From positions 653,656 to 717,655 of the forward strand of contig JAEHOE010000059.1 of the NCBI GenBank assembly GCA_016858145.1: DNA of 64,000 nt, in the 5' to 3' direction. A program made the position numbers and the translations under genes. The notes under the pieces were generated by a model, which saw only the letters and a list, made by a program, of their open reading frames with translations, was not told the DNA's origin and searched no databases. Positions 53,417-64,000 of this stretch are shown piece by piece. Positions within the stretch are counted from its first letter, which is position 1; the number at the start of each line of letters is the position of its first letter. The DNA is from Edaphochlamys debaryana. Its lineage: Eukaryota; Chlorophyta; Chlorophyceae; Chlamydomonadales.

Positions 53417-56151
53417 CACTACCGCCTAAAAGTCTTCGGAAACTTGAGCACCCTCGCAGTCGCTGCGCGGGCCCTGTTTGTCTTCCAAGCATCAAAATTG
53501 CATCTTCCCTACAGCATGAGCCGCTCAAACCTTGCAGCCGTGGCCTCTAGCGCCCAGACAGGTTTGCCGTACGTTTGCTCGCACTGCCAGGGTCGGCACC
53601 TAGGGACTGCACAGCGTGTCGTTCGTACAAAAGGCGAGGCAATGCTCTACTGGCTTGGGCTGGTCGCTTGGGAAGGCGCGCTCATGGTGTGGCCGGCCTT
53701 GCCCAGTCCCGCGCTCTTGGGCGTACACAGTTCCCTGGCAGCACAACCTCCTGTAAGCCCCACGTCCATCGCCCTTAAGCGAGTGGCCGCGGGGGGCGCT
53801 GCGGAGCCCGAGGGGGCGCATCCTGTGGTGAGGGTGTGTGCTGGTACCGTGCCCGCAGGGGGAAGGCAAGGGTTTTCCCCACCCCGCCTCCAGCCCCTGT
53901 CATGCTCCCCCCATATGCACAGGGACTCTGTAAGCTTGCTTGGTGCGCGGGGGGGACTGCGGGGGGTAAGCATTTCTTAGGGGCGGCATGGGCGCTGCGG
54001 CATGGGGTAGGCACGTCGGTGGACCCCGGCACGCATCAGAGCGCGCCGTCTCGCTGTCGGCCTAAGGCTTCCACTCCGCGCACTCGCTCACACAAGTTAC
54101 CTTCCTACTCAATAGAAGACGTGGTGTTCAGCCCTCAAGCTACAGCGCATTTTAAGCACGGCGCCGCGACAGACGGCTCGAGCCGCAAAGCCAAGTTTCC
54201 GACGACTTTTAGGAGGCAGTGAGGGCCGAGCGGCCCCGTCACGGTTTCGCAGCAAAAGCTTCGCTAGATCGAAGCCCGTAAGCTCGCAGGCTACGTCTCA
54301 GTGACATCAACTCGCTTGTGCGTCTCCGGCAGCGCGGAGGGGCTTGTCGGAAGGCTCTGAGCCGGCCGCCAGCTTAGCGCAATCGAGGATGGCGTTGCGC
54401 GGAGGGCTCTGGATAAAGCTGGCGACCTGGGTCCACGCTCTGTTATGACTACAGGTGTGTGCAGATAAGCGCATAGCATCGGTTAGAAGCGGCTTGACGC
54501 GGCGACCATCACCGCGACCGTTCGGCACGCGGGGCCCCGCCTCCCCCCGCGTCCCGCACTCCCCGACTCCCGCACAACGGAATCGCGCATCCGCTATCCA
54601 GGGGGATCAGCCCCCGACTTCGCCACCAGCCAGCAATATCGTATAAGCAGTCGTGACACGCGTTTCCCCTGCTAACCCCCTCGTCACGGCTTCAGACACG
54701 TCCATCCCACGCGGGCCGACATGCCAGACAAGCCCCCCTTGCCTCACTCTGAGGCGGTGCCCCGCCTGGCTCCACCGCAATAATACAAACGTTATAAGCA
54801 TGATAGGTAGTTAACCTGATGCGTGCTTTGCTCAGCTGCTCCAGCGTCCTGTGCCCCCTGTACACCTTCCTGGCCCATGCTTTCCCTTGCTCGACTCTTC
54901 CCTCTCTCCCCTCGACTATCCCTCCCTCCCCTCCCTCCCTGTCCCCTCCCGCGCGCCGCCTCTCGCCCGCAGGCCCGCCTCCAGCTCGCAGGCCCGCCTC
55001 AGCGCAGCTTCTTCTCTGGGTAGTTGCCCTCCGCCTTGATGATTGCCGGCAGCACCTCCAGAAAGAGCCGGTGGGTAGTGTTGCGAACCCAGTCATTCGT
55101 GATGACCTTGCCCGGGCCCTCGAAGAGCCGCCGCAGCTCCGTGGTGTAGATGCTCAGCTGTCACCGGTTGCCGACCGGTGGTTGTTGATGATGCTGAGGC
55201 TTGCTGCCCCATGCCCCCTTCTGCTTCTACCACCCGCCCTGACCAGCCCCTCTTGCCTCGCTGCAGCTGTCCAGGAGATCCTTGAACTCGGGGCCCGCCA
55301 GCATCGCCTCCTTGCTGCTGGGCGCCTTGTCGAGCACCATTGCTAGTGCGAGCAGGGCTTTCGCCTCCGGCACCTCTCCGTGGGGCCCCGAAGCGTGGCG
55401 CGTCCTGGACCCCAGATGCCCACTCTGTTGGGCTCCAGCCGCGCAGCCCAGCGCCGGCACAGCTCTTCCGGCTCTTTGGTGGCTCCACGTCTGGGTTCAC
55501 CGCCAGCCACTCCCCCAGCAGCCGTGCTGCTTCGGGACCCCCACTCTGAGTTGGGATGGGTGGCCTCGGCCGTATGCGAGGCTTTAACAGCCGCCAGACG
55601 CAGGCGGTGCTTGACCAGCTGTTCTGTCACGCTTGGCTGCCGCCTCGGCCCTCAGCTCGTCCTTGTCCCGCTTGGGGCCGCGGTGCCGCCTCTCTTTAGC
55701 AGCCGGCGCCGCGGCCCCTCTCCCGGGGGCGTGTCCACCTCACCCCCAGACCTCCACGGCCTCTGCTCATCCCCTCCGTGCCCGCACCCTCGTCGGCCTG
55801 CTGTTGCACCCCAGCTGACCCTCCCCCGCGCTGCTGGCTGCCTGCTCGCCTGATAACGCCTGATCCCGAGCGTGTTGCACCATCTGCGGGGGGGAAGGGG
55901 GAAGGGGTAGAAGGGGGGATCATGCAGGGCAGCGACAACACACACGAGGTTGGTTGTATACCGTTGTACGAGCAACGGTTATGACAGGTACAACTGTCAG
56001 ACCAAGCTTGGGTTGGTTAGCGTTTGTAGAGTTTGTTGCTGGTGCTGGCTGGGGGGCTGGAGGGCGTGCGGGGGCCAGGGGGCAGCGGGGGAGCCAGACA
56101 CGCACATGGCATGCACGGCATGCCACGCCCAGCACAATCTGAGCGCCATCT
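53417..56151. repeat. Array unit 7, start of indel-rich part
   Basis: T-variant type, block A at 53417-54221. It is clean to about 54,090, then scattered single-base indels begin and multiply through block B. Confidence 0.9.
54999..55883 (-). pseudogene. Array ORF copy 7, frameshifted
   Basis: Several one-base indels split the frame into short pieces (for example 55093-55500 and 55343-55630 in different frames). The start context is altered to ATGGTGCAAC. Confidence 0.6.
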
Positions 56152-58898
56152 CACTACCGCCTAAAGTCTTCGCGAAACTTGAGCACCCTCGCAGTCGCTG
56201 CGCGGGCCCTGTTTGTCGTCCAAGCAATCAAAATTTGCATCTTCCCCTACAGCATGAGCCGCTCAAACCTTGCAGCCGTGGCCTCTAGCGCCCAGACAGG
56301 TTTGCCGTACGTTTGCTCGCACTGCCAGGGTCGGCACCTAGGGACACTGCAACAGCGTGTCGTTCGTACAAAAGGCGAGGCAATGCTCTACTGGCTTGGC
56401 TGGTCGCTTGGGAAGGCGCGCTCATGTTGTGGCCGGCCTTGCCCAGTCCCGCGCTCTTGGGCGTACACAGTTCCCTGGCAGCACAACCTCCTGTAAGCCC
56501 CACGTCCATCGCCCTTAAGCGAGTGGCGCGGGGGCGCTGCGGAGCCCGAGGGGGGCGCATTCCTGTGGTGAGGGTGTGTGCTGGTACCGTGCCCGCAGGG
56601 GGAAGGCAAGGGTTTTCCCCACCCCGCCTCCAGCCCCTGTCATGCTCCCCCCCATATGCACAGGGACTCTGTAAGCTTGCTTGGTGCGCGGGGGGGACTG
56701 CGGGGGGTAAGCTTTCTTAGGGGCGGCATGGGCGCTGCGGCATGGGGTAGGCACGGTCGGTGGACCCCGGCACGCCATCAGAGCGCGCCGTCTCGCTGTC
56801 GGCCCTAAGGCTTCCATCCACTCCGCGGCACCTCGCTCACACAAGCTTACCTTCCTACTCAATAGAAGACAGTGGTGTTCAGCCCTCAAGCTACAGCGCA
56901 TTTTAAGCACGTGCGCCGCCGAGCAGACGGTCGAGCCCGCAAAGCCAAGTTTTCCGACGACTTTTAGGAGGTCAGTGAGGCCGAGCGGCCCCCGTCACGG
57001 TTTCGCAGCAAAAGCTTCGCTAGATCGAAGCCCGTAAGCTCGCAGGCTACGTCTCAGTGACATCAACTCGCTTGTGCGTCCTCCGGCAGGCCGCGGAGGG
57101 TCTTGTCGGTAAGGCTCTGAGCCGGCGCCAGCTTTAGCGCAATCGAGGATGGCGTGCGCGGACTGGCTTCTGGATAAAGCTGGCGGACCTGGGTCCACCG
57201 CTTATGTTATGGACTACAGGTGTGTGCAGATAAGCGCATAGCATCGGTTAGAAGAGGCTTGACGCGGCGCCCATCACCGCGACCGTTCGGCACGCGGGGC
57301 CCCCGCCTCCCCCCCCGCGTCCGCACTCCCCCCGACTCCCGCACAACGGAATCGCGCATCCGCTATCCAGGGGGATCAGCCCCCGACTTCGCCACCAGCA
57401 GCAATATCGTATAAGCAGTCGTGACACGCGTTTCCCCTGCTAACCCCCTCGTCACGGCTTCAGACACGTCCATCCCACGCGGGCCGACATGCCAGACAAG
57501 CCCCCCTTGCCTCAATCTGAGGCGGTGCCCCGCCTGGCTCCACCGAAATAATACAAACGTTATAAGCATGATAGGTAGTTAAACCTGATGCGTGCTTGCT
57601 CAGCTGCTCCAGCGTCCTGTGCCCCCTGTACACCTTCCTGGCCCATGCTTTCCCTTGCTCGACTCTTCCCTCTCTCCCTCGACTATCCCTCCCTCCCTCC
57701 CTCCCTGTCCCCTCCCGCGCGCCGCCTCTCGCCGAGGAGGCCCGCTCCAGCGCGCAGGGCCCGCGGTCAGCCGAAGGCTTCGTCCTCGCCGGGCAAAACC
57801 CATCACTGCGACTTGATGATGCCGGCAGCACCTCCAGAAAGAGCCGGTGGTAGTCTTGCGAACCAGTCATTCGTGGCTCACATTGCCGGGCCCCAACAGC
57901 GCCCTCAGCTCCGGTGGTGGGATGCTCTGTGGGGGGGGGATGCGAAAGTGGAGGCCAGACCCGACAGCTGAGGCTTGCTGCCCCATGCCCCTTCTGCTTC
58001 TCCACCCGCCCTGACCAGCCCCCTCTTGCCTCGCTGCAGCTGTCCAGGAGATCCTTGAACTCGGGGACCGCCAGCATCGCCTCCTTGCTGGGCGCCTTGT
58101 CGAGCACCATTGCTAGTGCGAGCAGGGCTTTCGCTCCGGCACCTTCCGTGGGGGCCCCAGAGCGTGGCGCGTCCTGGACCCCAGATGCCCCTCCGTTGGG
58201 CTCCAGCCGCGCAGCCCAGCGCCGGCACAGCTCTTCCGGCTTCTTGGTGGCTCCACGTCTGGGTTCACCGCCAGCCACTCCCCCAGCAGCCGTGCTGCTT
58301 CGGGACCCCACTCTGAGTTGGGATGGGTGGCCTCGGCCGTATGCGCAGCTTTAACAGCCGCCAGACGCAGGCGGTGCTTGACAGCTGTCTATCACGCTTG
58401 GCTGCCGCCTCGGCCCCAGCTCGTCCTTGTCCCGCTTGGGGCCGCGGTGCCGCCTCTTTTTAGCAGCCGGCGCCGCGGCCCCCTCTCCAGGGGCGTGTCC
58501 ACCTCACCCCCAGACTCCACGGCCTCTGCCTCATCCCCCTCCGTGCCCGCACCCTCGTCGGCCTGCTGTGCAACCCAGCTGCCCCCCCGCGCTGCTGGCT
58601 GCCTGCTCGCCTGATAACGCCTGATCCCGAGCGTGTTTCACCATCTGCGGGGGAAGGGGGATAAGGGGGGATCATTGCAGGGCAGCGAAACACACACGAG
58701 GTGGTTGTAACCGTTGTACGAGCACGGTTATGACAGGTACAACTGTCAACCAAGCTTGGGTTGTTTAGCGTTTGTAGAGTTTGTTGCTGGTGCTGGCTGG
58801 GGGGCTGGAGGGGGTGCGGGGGCCAGGGGCAGGCGGGGAGCCAGACACGCACATGGCATGCACGGCATGCCACGCCCAGCACAATCTGAGCGCCATCT
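56152..58898. repeat. Array unit 8, most disrupted
   Basis: Block A at 56152-56977 is lengthened by insertions (T-variant type). Block B has dense indels to about 57,340, a cleaner stretch, and then a strongly divergent 200 bp segment near 57,730-57,970. Confidence 0.9.
57767..58644 (-). pseudogene. Array ORF copy 8, frameshifted with divergent 3' part
   Basis: Indels disrupt the frame, and the segment coding for the C-terminal ~60 residues is replaced by weakly similar sequence. Confidence 0.6.
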
Positions 58899-61620
58899 CA
58901 CTACCGCCTAAAAGTCTTCGGAAACTTGAGCACCCTCGCAGTCGCTGCGCGGGCCCCGTTTGTCTTCCAAGCATCAAAATTGCATCTTCCCTACAGCATG
59001 AGCCGCTCAAACCTTGCAGCCGTGGCCTCTAGCGCCCAGACAGGTTTGCCGTACGTTTGCTCGCACAGCCAGGGTCGGCACCTAGGGATGCACAGCGTGT
59101 CGTTCGTACAAAAGGCGAGGCAATGCTCTACTGGCTTGGGCTGGTCGCTTGGGAAGGCGCGCTCACGGTGTGGCCGGCCTTGCCCAGTCCCGCGCTCTTG
59201 GGGGCGTACACAGTTCCCTGGCAGCACAACCTCTGTAAGCCCACGTCCATCGCCCTTAAGCGAGTGGCCGCGGGGGCGCTGCGGAGCCCGAGGGGGCGCA
59301 TCCTGTGGGTGAGGGTGTGTGCTGGTACCGTGCCCGCAGGGGGAAGGCAAGGGTTTTCCCCACCCCGCCTCCAGCCCCTGTCATGCTCCCCCCATATGCA
59401 CAGGGACTCTGTAAGCTTGCTTGGTGCGCGGGGGGGACTGCGGGGGGTAAGCATCTTAGGGGCGGCATGGGCGCTGCGGCATGGGGTAGGCACGTTGGTG
59501 GACCCCGGCACGCATCAGAGCGCGCCGTCTCGCTGTCGGCCTAAGGCTTCCACTCCGCGCACTCGCTCACACAAGCTTACCTTCCTACTCAATAGAAGAC
59601 GTGGTGTTCAGCCCTCAAGCTACAGCGCATTTTAAGCACGGCGCCGCGACAGACGGCTCGAGCCGCAAAGCCAAGTTTCCGACGACTTTTAGGAGGCAGT
59701 GAGGCCGAGCGGCCCCGTCACGGTTTCGCAGCAAAAAGCTTCGCTAGATCGAAGCCCGTAAGCTCGCTGGCTACGTCTCAGTGACACCAACTCGCTTGTG
59801 CGTCTCCGGCAGCGCGGAGGGGCTTGTCGGAAGGCTCTGAGCTGGCGCCAGCTTAGCGCAATCGAGGATGGCGTTGCGCGGAGGGCTCTGGATAAAGCTG
59901 GCGACCTGGGTCCACGCTCTGTTATGACTACAGGTGTGTGCAGATAAGCACATAGCATCGGTTAGAAGCGGCTTGACGCGGCGACCATCACCGCGACCGT
60001 TCGGCACGCGGGGCCCCGCCTCCCCCCGCGTCCCGCACTCCCCCGACTCCCGCACAACGGAATCGCGCATCCGCTATCCAGGGGGATCAGCCCCCGACTT
60101 CGCCACCAGCAGCAATATCGTATAAGCAGTCGTGACACGCGTTTCCCCTGCTAACCCCCTCGTCACGGCTTCGGACATGTCCATCCCACGCGGGCAACAT
60201 GCCAGACAAGCCCCCCTTGCCTCACTCTGAGGCGGGGCCCCGCCTGGCTCCACCGCAATAATACAAACGGTATAAGCATGATAGGTAGTTAACCTGATGC
60301 GTGCTTGCTCAGCTGCCCAGCGTCCTGTGCCCCCTGTACACCTTCCTGGCCCATGCTTTCCCTTGCTCGACTCTTCCCTCTCTCCCCTCGACTATCCCTC
60401 CCTCCCTCCCTCCCTGTCCCCTCCCGCGCGCCGCCTCTCGCCCGCAGGCCCGCCTCCAGCTCGCAGGGCCCGCTCAGCGCGCTTCGTCCTGGGTCGTTGA
60501 CCCTCACCGCTTGATGATTGCCGGCAGCACCGCCAGAATCAGCCTCTGGTTTCAGCGGTTGCGAACCCAGCAATTCTTGATCAGCCTTGCCACACCCTCG
60601 AAGGCCGCCCTCAGGCTCACGGGGTTGGGGATCTCTGTGGGAACCGGGTGCGGACCGGGGCTTCAGGCCAGATGACAGTGAGGCTTGCTGCCCCATGCCC
60701 CCTTCTGCTTCTCCACCCGCCCTGACCAGCCCCTCTTGCCTCGCTGCAGCTGTCCAGGAGATCCTTGAACTCGGGGACCGCCAGCATCGCCTCCTTGGCT
60801 GGGCGCCTTGTCGAGCACCATTGCTAGTGCGAGCAGGGCTTTCGCCTCCGGCACCTTCGTGGGGCCCCAGAGCGTGGCGCGTCCTGGACCCCAGATGCCC
60901 CTCCGTTGGGCTCCAGCCGCGCAGCCCAGCGCCGGCACAGCTCTTCCGGCTTCTTTGGTGGCTCCAAGTCTGGGTTCACCGCCAGCCACTCCCCCAGCAG
61001 CCGTGCTGCTTCGGGACCCCACTCTGAGTTGGGATGGGTGGGCCTCGGCCGTATGCGCAGCTTTAACAGCCGCCAGACGCAGGCGGTGCTTGACAGCTGT
61101 TCTATCACGCTTGGCTGCCGCCTCGGCCCTCAGCTCGTCCTTGTCCCCGCTTGGGGCCGCGGTGCCGCCTCTCTTTAGCAGCCGGCGCCGCGGCCCCCTC
61201 TCCCGGGGGCGTGTCCACCTCACCCCCAGACTCCACGGCCTCTGCCTCATCCCCCTCCGTGCCCGCACCCTCGTCGGCCTGCTGTGCAACCCCAGCTGCC
61301 CCCCCCGCGCGCTGGCTGCCTGCTCGCCTGATAACGCCTGATCCCGAGCGTGTTTCACCATCTGCGGGGGGAAGGGGGGGGGAGAAGGGGGGATCATTGC
61401 AGGGCAGCGAAACACACACGAGGTGGTTGTAACCGTTGTACGAGCACGGTTATGACAGGTACAACTGTCAACCAAGCTTGGGTTGTTTAGCGTTTGTAGA
61501 GTTTGTTGCTGGTGCTGGCTGGGGGGCTGGAGGGGGTGCGGGGGCCAGGGGCAGGCGGGGAGCCAGACACGCACATGGCATGCACGGCATGCCACGCCCA
61601 GCACAATCTGAGCGCCATCT
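58899..61620. repeat. Array unit 9
   Basis: Block A at 58899-59701 is C-variant type with few indels. Block B holds a divergent segment near 60,465-60,680 and shares private changes with units 8 and 10 (for example GGTTGTTTAG and CCTCCGTTGGG). Confidence 0.9.
60474..61361 (-). pseudogene. Array ORF copy 9, frameshifted with divergent 3' part
   Basis: A long frame (60663-61604) survives in pieces through compensating shifts, but the C-terminal segment differs from both copy 1 and copy 8. Confidence 0.6.
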
Positions 61621-63525
61621 CTGAGGCCGAGCGGCCCCCGTCACGGTTTTCGCAGCCAAAAGCTTCGCTAGATCGAGCCGCTAGCTCGCGGCTACGTCTC
61701 AGTGACATCAACTCGCTTGTGCGTCTCCGGCAGCGCGGAGGGGCTTTGTCGGAAGCTTGAGCCGGCGCCCGCTTAGCGCAAATCGAGGATGGCGTCTTGC
61801 GCGGAGGGCTGGGATAAAGCTGGCGACCTGGGTCCACGCTCTGTTATGACTACAGGTGTGTGCAGGATAAGCTGCATAGCATCGGTTAGAAGCGGCTTGA
61901 CGCGGCGACCATCACCGCGACGTTCGCACGCGGGGCCCCCCGCCTCCCCCGCGTCCCGCACTCCCCGACTCCCGCACAACGGAATCGCGCATCCGCTATC
62001 CAGGGGGATCAGCCCCCGACTTCGCCACCAGCAGCAATATCGTATAAGCAGTCGTGACACGCGTTTCCCCTGCTAACCCCCTCGTCACGGCTTCAGACAT
62101 GTCCATCCCACGCGGGCCGACATGCCAGACAAGCCCCCTTGCCTCACTCTGAGGCGGGGCCCCGCCTGGCTCCACCGCAAAATACAAACGTTATAAGCAT
62201 GATAGGTAGTTAACTGATGCGTGCTTGCTCAGCTGCCCCAGCGTCCTGTGCCCCCTGTACACCTTCCTGGCCCATGCTTTCCCTTGCTCGACTCTTCCTC
62301 TCTCCCTCGACTATCCCTCCCTCCCTCCCTCCCGTCCCTCCCGCGCGCCGCCTCTCGCCCGGAGGCCAGCCTCCAGCTCGCAGGCCCGCCTCAGCGCAGC
62401 TTCTTCTCTGGGTAGCTGCCCTCCGCCTTTGATGATTGCCTGGCTAGCCACCTCCAGAAAGACCCGGTGGGAGTCTTGCGAACCCCAGGTTCATTCGTGA
62501 TGACCTTGCCCAGGGCCCCAGAGCGCCGCAGCTCCGTGGTGCGGGATGCTCAGCTGGTCACCGGTGCCGCGACCGGTGGTTGCAGATGACAGCTGAGGCT
62601 TGCTGCCCATGCCCCCTTCTGCTTCTCCACCCGCCCTGACCAGCCCCTCTGCTCGCGGCAGCTGTCCAGGAGATCCTTGAACTCGGGGACCGCCAGCATC
62701 GCCTCCTTGCTGCTGGGCGCCTTGTCGAGCACCATTGCTAGTGCGAGCAGGGCTTTCGCCTCCGGCACCTTCCGTGGGGCCCCAGAGCGTGGCGCGTCCT
62801 GGACCCAGATGCCCCTCCGTTGGGCTCCAGCCGCGCAGCCCAGCGCCGGCACAGCTCTTCCGGCTTCTTTGGTGGCTCCACGTTGGGTTCACCGCCAGCC
62901 ACTCCCCAGCAGCCGTGCTGCTTCGGGACCCCACTCTGAGTTGGATGGGTGGCCTCGCCGTATGCGCGGCTTTAACAGCCGCCAGACGCAGGCGGTGCTT
63001 GACAGCTGTTCTGTCACGCTTGGCTGCCGCTCGGCCTCAGCTCGTCCTTGTCCCGCTTGGGGCCGCGGTGCCGCCTCTCTTTAGCAGCCGGCGCCGCGGC
63101 CCCCTCTCCAGGGGGCGTGTCCACCTCACCCACAGACTCACGGCTCTGCCTCATCCCCTCCGTGCCCGCACCCTCGTCGGCCTGCTGTGCAACCCAGCTG
63201 CCTCCCCGCGCGCGCTGGCTGCCTGCTCGCCTGATAACGCCTGATCCCGAGCGTGTTTCACCATCTGCGGGGGGAAGGGGGAAGGGGGAAGGGGGGATCA
63301 TTGCAGGGCAGCGAAAACACACACGAGGTGGTTGTAACCGTTGTACGAGCACGGTTATGACAGGTACAACTGTCAACCAAGCTTGGGTTGTTTAGCGTTG
63401 TAGAGTTTGTTGCTGGTGCTGGCTGGGGGGCTGGAGGGGGTGCGGGGGCCAGGGGCAGGCGGGGGAGCCAGACACGCACATGGCATGCACGGCATGCCAC
63501 GCCCAGCACAATCTGAGCGCCATCT
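61621..63525. repeat. Array unit 10, lacking block A
   Basis: Block B follows the preceding block B directly, with only CTG at 61621-61623 where the 806 bp block A should be. Indels are frequent around 61,630-61,930 and 62,400-62,600. Confidence 0.88.
62391..63264 (-). pseudogene. Array ORF copy 10, frameshifted
   Basis: Multiple single-base losses. The C-terminal segment is again altered (62,400-62,600) but closer to copy 1 than copies 8 and 9 are. Confidence 0.6.
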
Positions 63526-64000
63526 CACTACCGCCTAAAAGTCTTCGGAACTTGAGCACACTGCAGGTCGTTGCGCGGGCCCTGGTCTTCAGCATCAAAA
63601 TTTGCTTTTCCCTACAGCAGCGGCGCTCAAACCTTGCAGCCGTGGCCTCTAGCGCCCAGACAGGTTTGCCGTACGTTTGCTCGCACAGCAGGGTCGGCAC
63701 CTAGGGACTCGCACAGCGTGTCGTTCGTACAAAGGCGAGGCAATGCTCTACTGCTTGGGCTGGCGCTTGGGAAGGCGCGCTCATGAGGGTGGCCGCCTTG
63801 CCCAGTCCCGGCTCTTGGGCGTACACAGTTTCCCTGGCAGCACAAACCTCCTGTAAGACCCACGTCCATCGCCCTTAAGCGAGTGGCGCGGGGGGCGCTG
63901 CGGAGCCCGAGGGGGCGCATCCTGTGGTGAGGGTGTGTGCTGGTACCGTGGCCCGCAGGGGGAAGGCAAAGGGTTTTCCCCACCCCGCCTCCAGCCCCTG
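63526..64000. repeat. Array unit 11, cut by the window end
   Basis: Block A begins again with CACTACCGCC and runs, with numerous indels, to the window edge. The array therefore continues beyond. Confidence 0.88.

Larger units (their letters stand above)
37086..64000. repeat. Long-unit tandem array, ~2,722 bp period, running off the window
   Basis: Starting points of block A at 37086, 39808, 42530, 45252, 47974, 50696, 53417, 56152, 58899 and 63526 show head-to-tail repetition at 2,721-2,747 bp; one unit (61621-63525) is short. Units 1-6 are nearly identical at the nucleotide level, which implies recent amplification or homogenisation. Units 7-10 carry many 1-few-base indels. Each unit has block A (806 bp, inverted-repeat ends) and block B (~1,916 bp, with a helix-turn-helix frame on the minus strand). 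No telomeric TTTTAGGG array is reached. Long tandem repeats of other sequence (Sultan elements) are known from C. reinhardtii subtelomeres, so a subtelomeric or other heterochromatic site is possible but unproven. Confidence 0.95.

Noticed and set aside
37086..64000. rDNA or CRISPR array
   Set aside because: The unit contains no rRNA-like sequence. Its length and the absence of short spacers exclude CRISPR.
63900..64000. Telomere at the window end
   Set aside because: No run of TTTTAGGG or CCCTAAAA is present. The window ends inside block A.

Overview
This is nuclear DNA of a GC-rich green alga, most likely a volvocine alga related to Chlamydomonas. The evidence is compact genes broken by many short GT-AG introns (donors mostly GTGCGG, GTGAGT or GTGGGG), TGTAA polyadenylation signals, a plastid SufE-BolA fusion, a cilium-associated CFAP20-domain gene, and a retrotransposon 3' end of L1-like type. 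I see no bacterial operons, tRNA, rRNA or CRISPR. Gene models were assembled by eye from splice sites, reading phase and family motifs; the four large models close in phase across all exons.

Layout. 0-3 kb: two small unidentified genes that diverge from a ~145 bp gap, one coding for a probable secreted protein (minus) and one of unknown function (plus). 3.3-5.4 kb: a 5'-truncated LINE on the minus strand. 7.2-15.6 kb: a 26-exon calpain gene (plus) with an intact calpain catalytic core, a second core that has lost Cys, His and Asn, and a CaaX (CSIM) terminus. 18.6-22.5 kb: an 8-exon pseudokinase gene (plus) with altered HRD and DFG motifs. 25.3-28.6 kb: SUFE1, a plastid SufE-BolA fusion (minus). 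29.8-35.1 kb: a CFAP20DC orthologue with a ~1200-residue disordered tail (plus). The spaces between hold UTRs, short repeats and unassigned open frames.

From 37,086 to the end of the window lies a tandem array of a ~2,722 bp unit: nine full copies, one shortened copy and one cut by the window edge. Each full unit is an 806 bp block A, whose ends form 30 bp inverted repeats starting CACT(A/G)CC, plus a ~1,916 bp block B carrying a minus-strand frame with a transposase-like helix-turn-helix signature but no catalytic DDE domain. The left edge of the array falls exactly on the terminus of A, and one unit lacks precisely A. The first six units are almost identical; units 7-10 are riddled with small indels, from decay or from poor consensus near a contig end.

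The genes do not form one pathway. SUFE1 serves plastid iron-sulfur cluster assembly and CFAP20DC is expected to serve cilia. The calpain and pseudokinase neighbours both carry catalytically dead domains, which suggests regulatory roles. The most unusual items are the calpain/pseudocalpain with a predicted farnesyl anchor and the inverted-repeat-bounded long-unit array.
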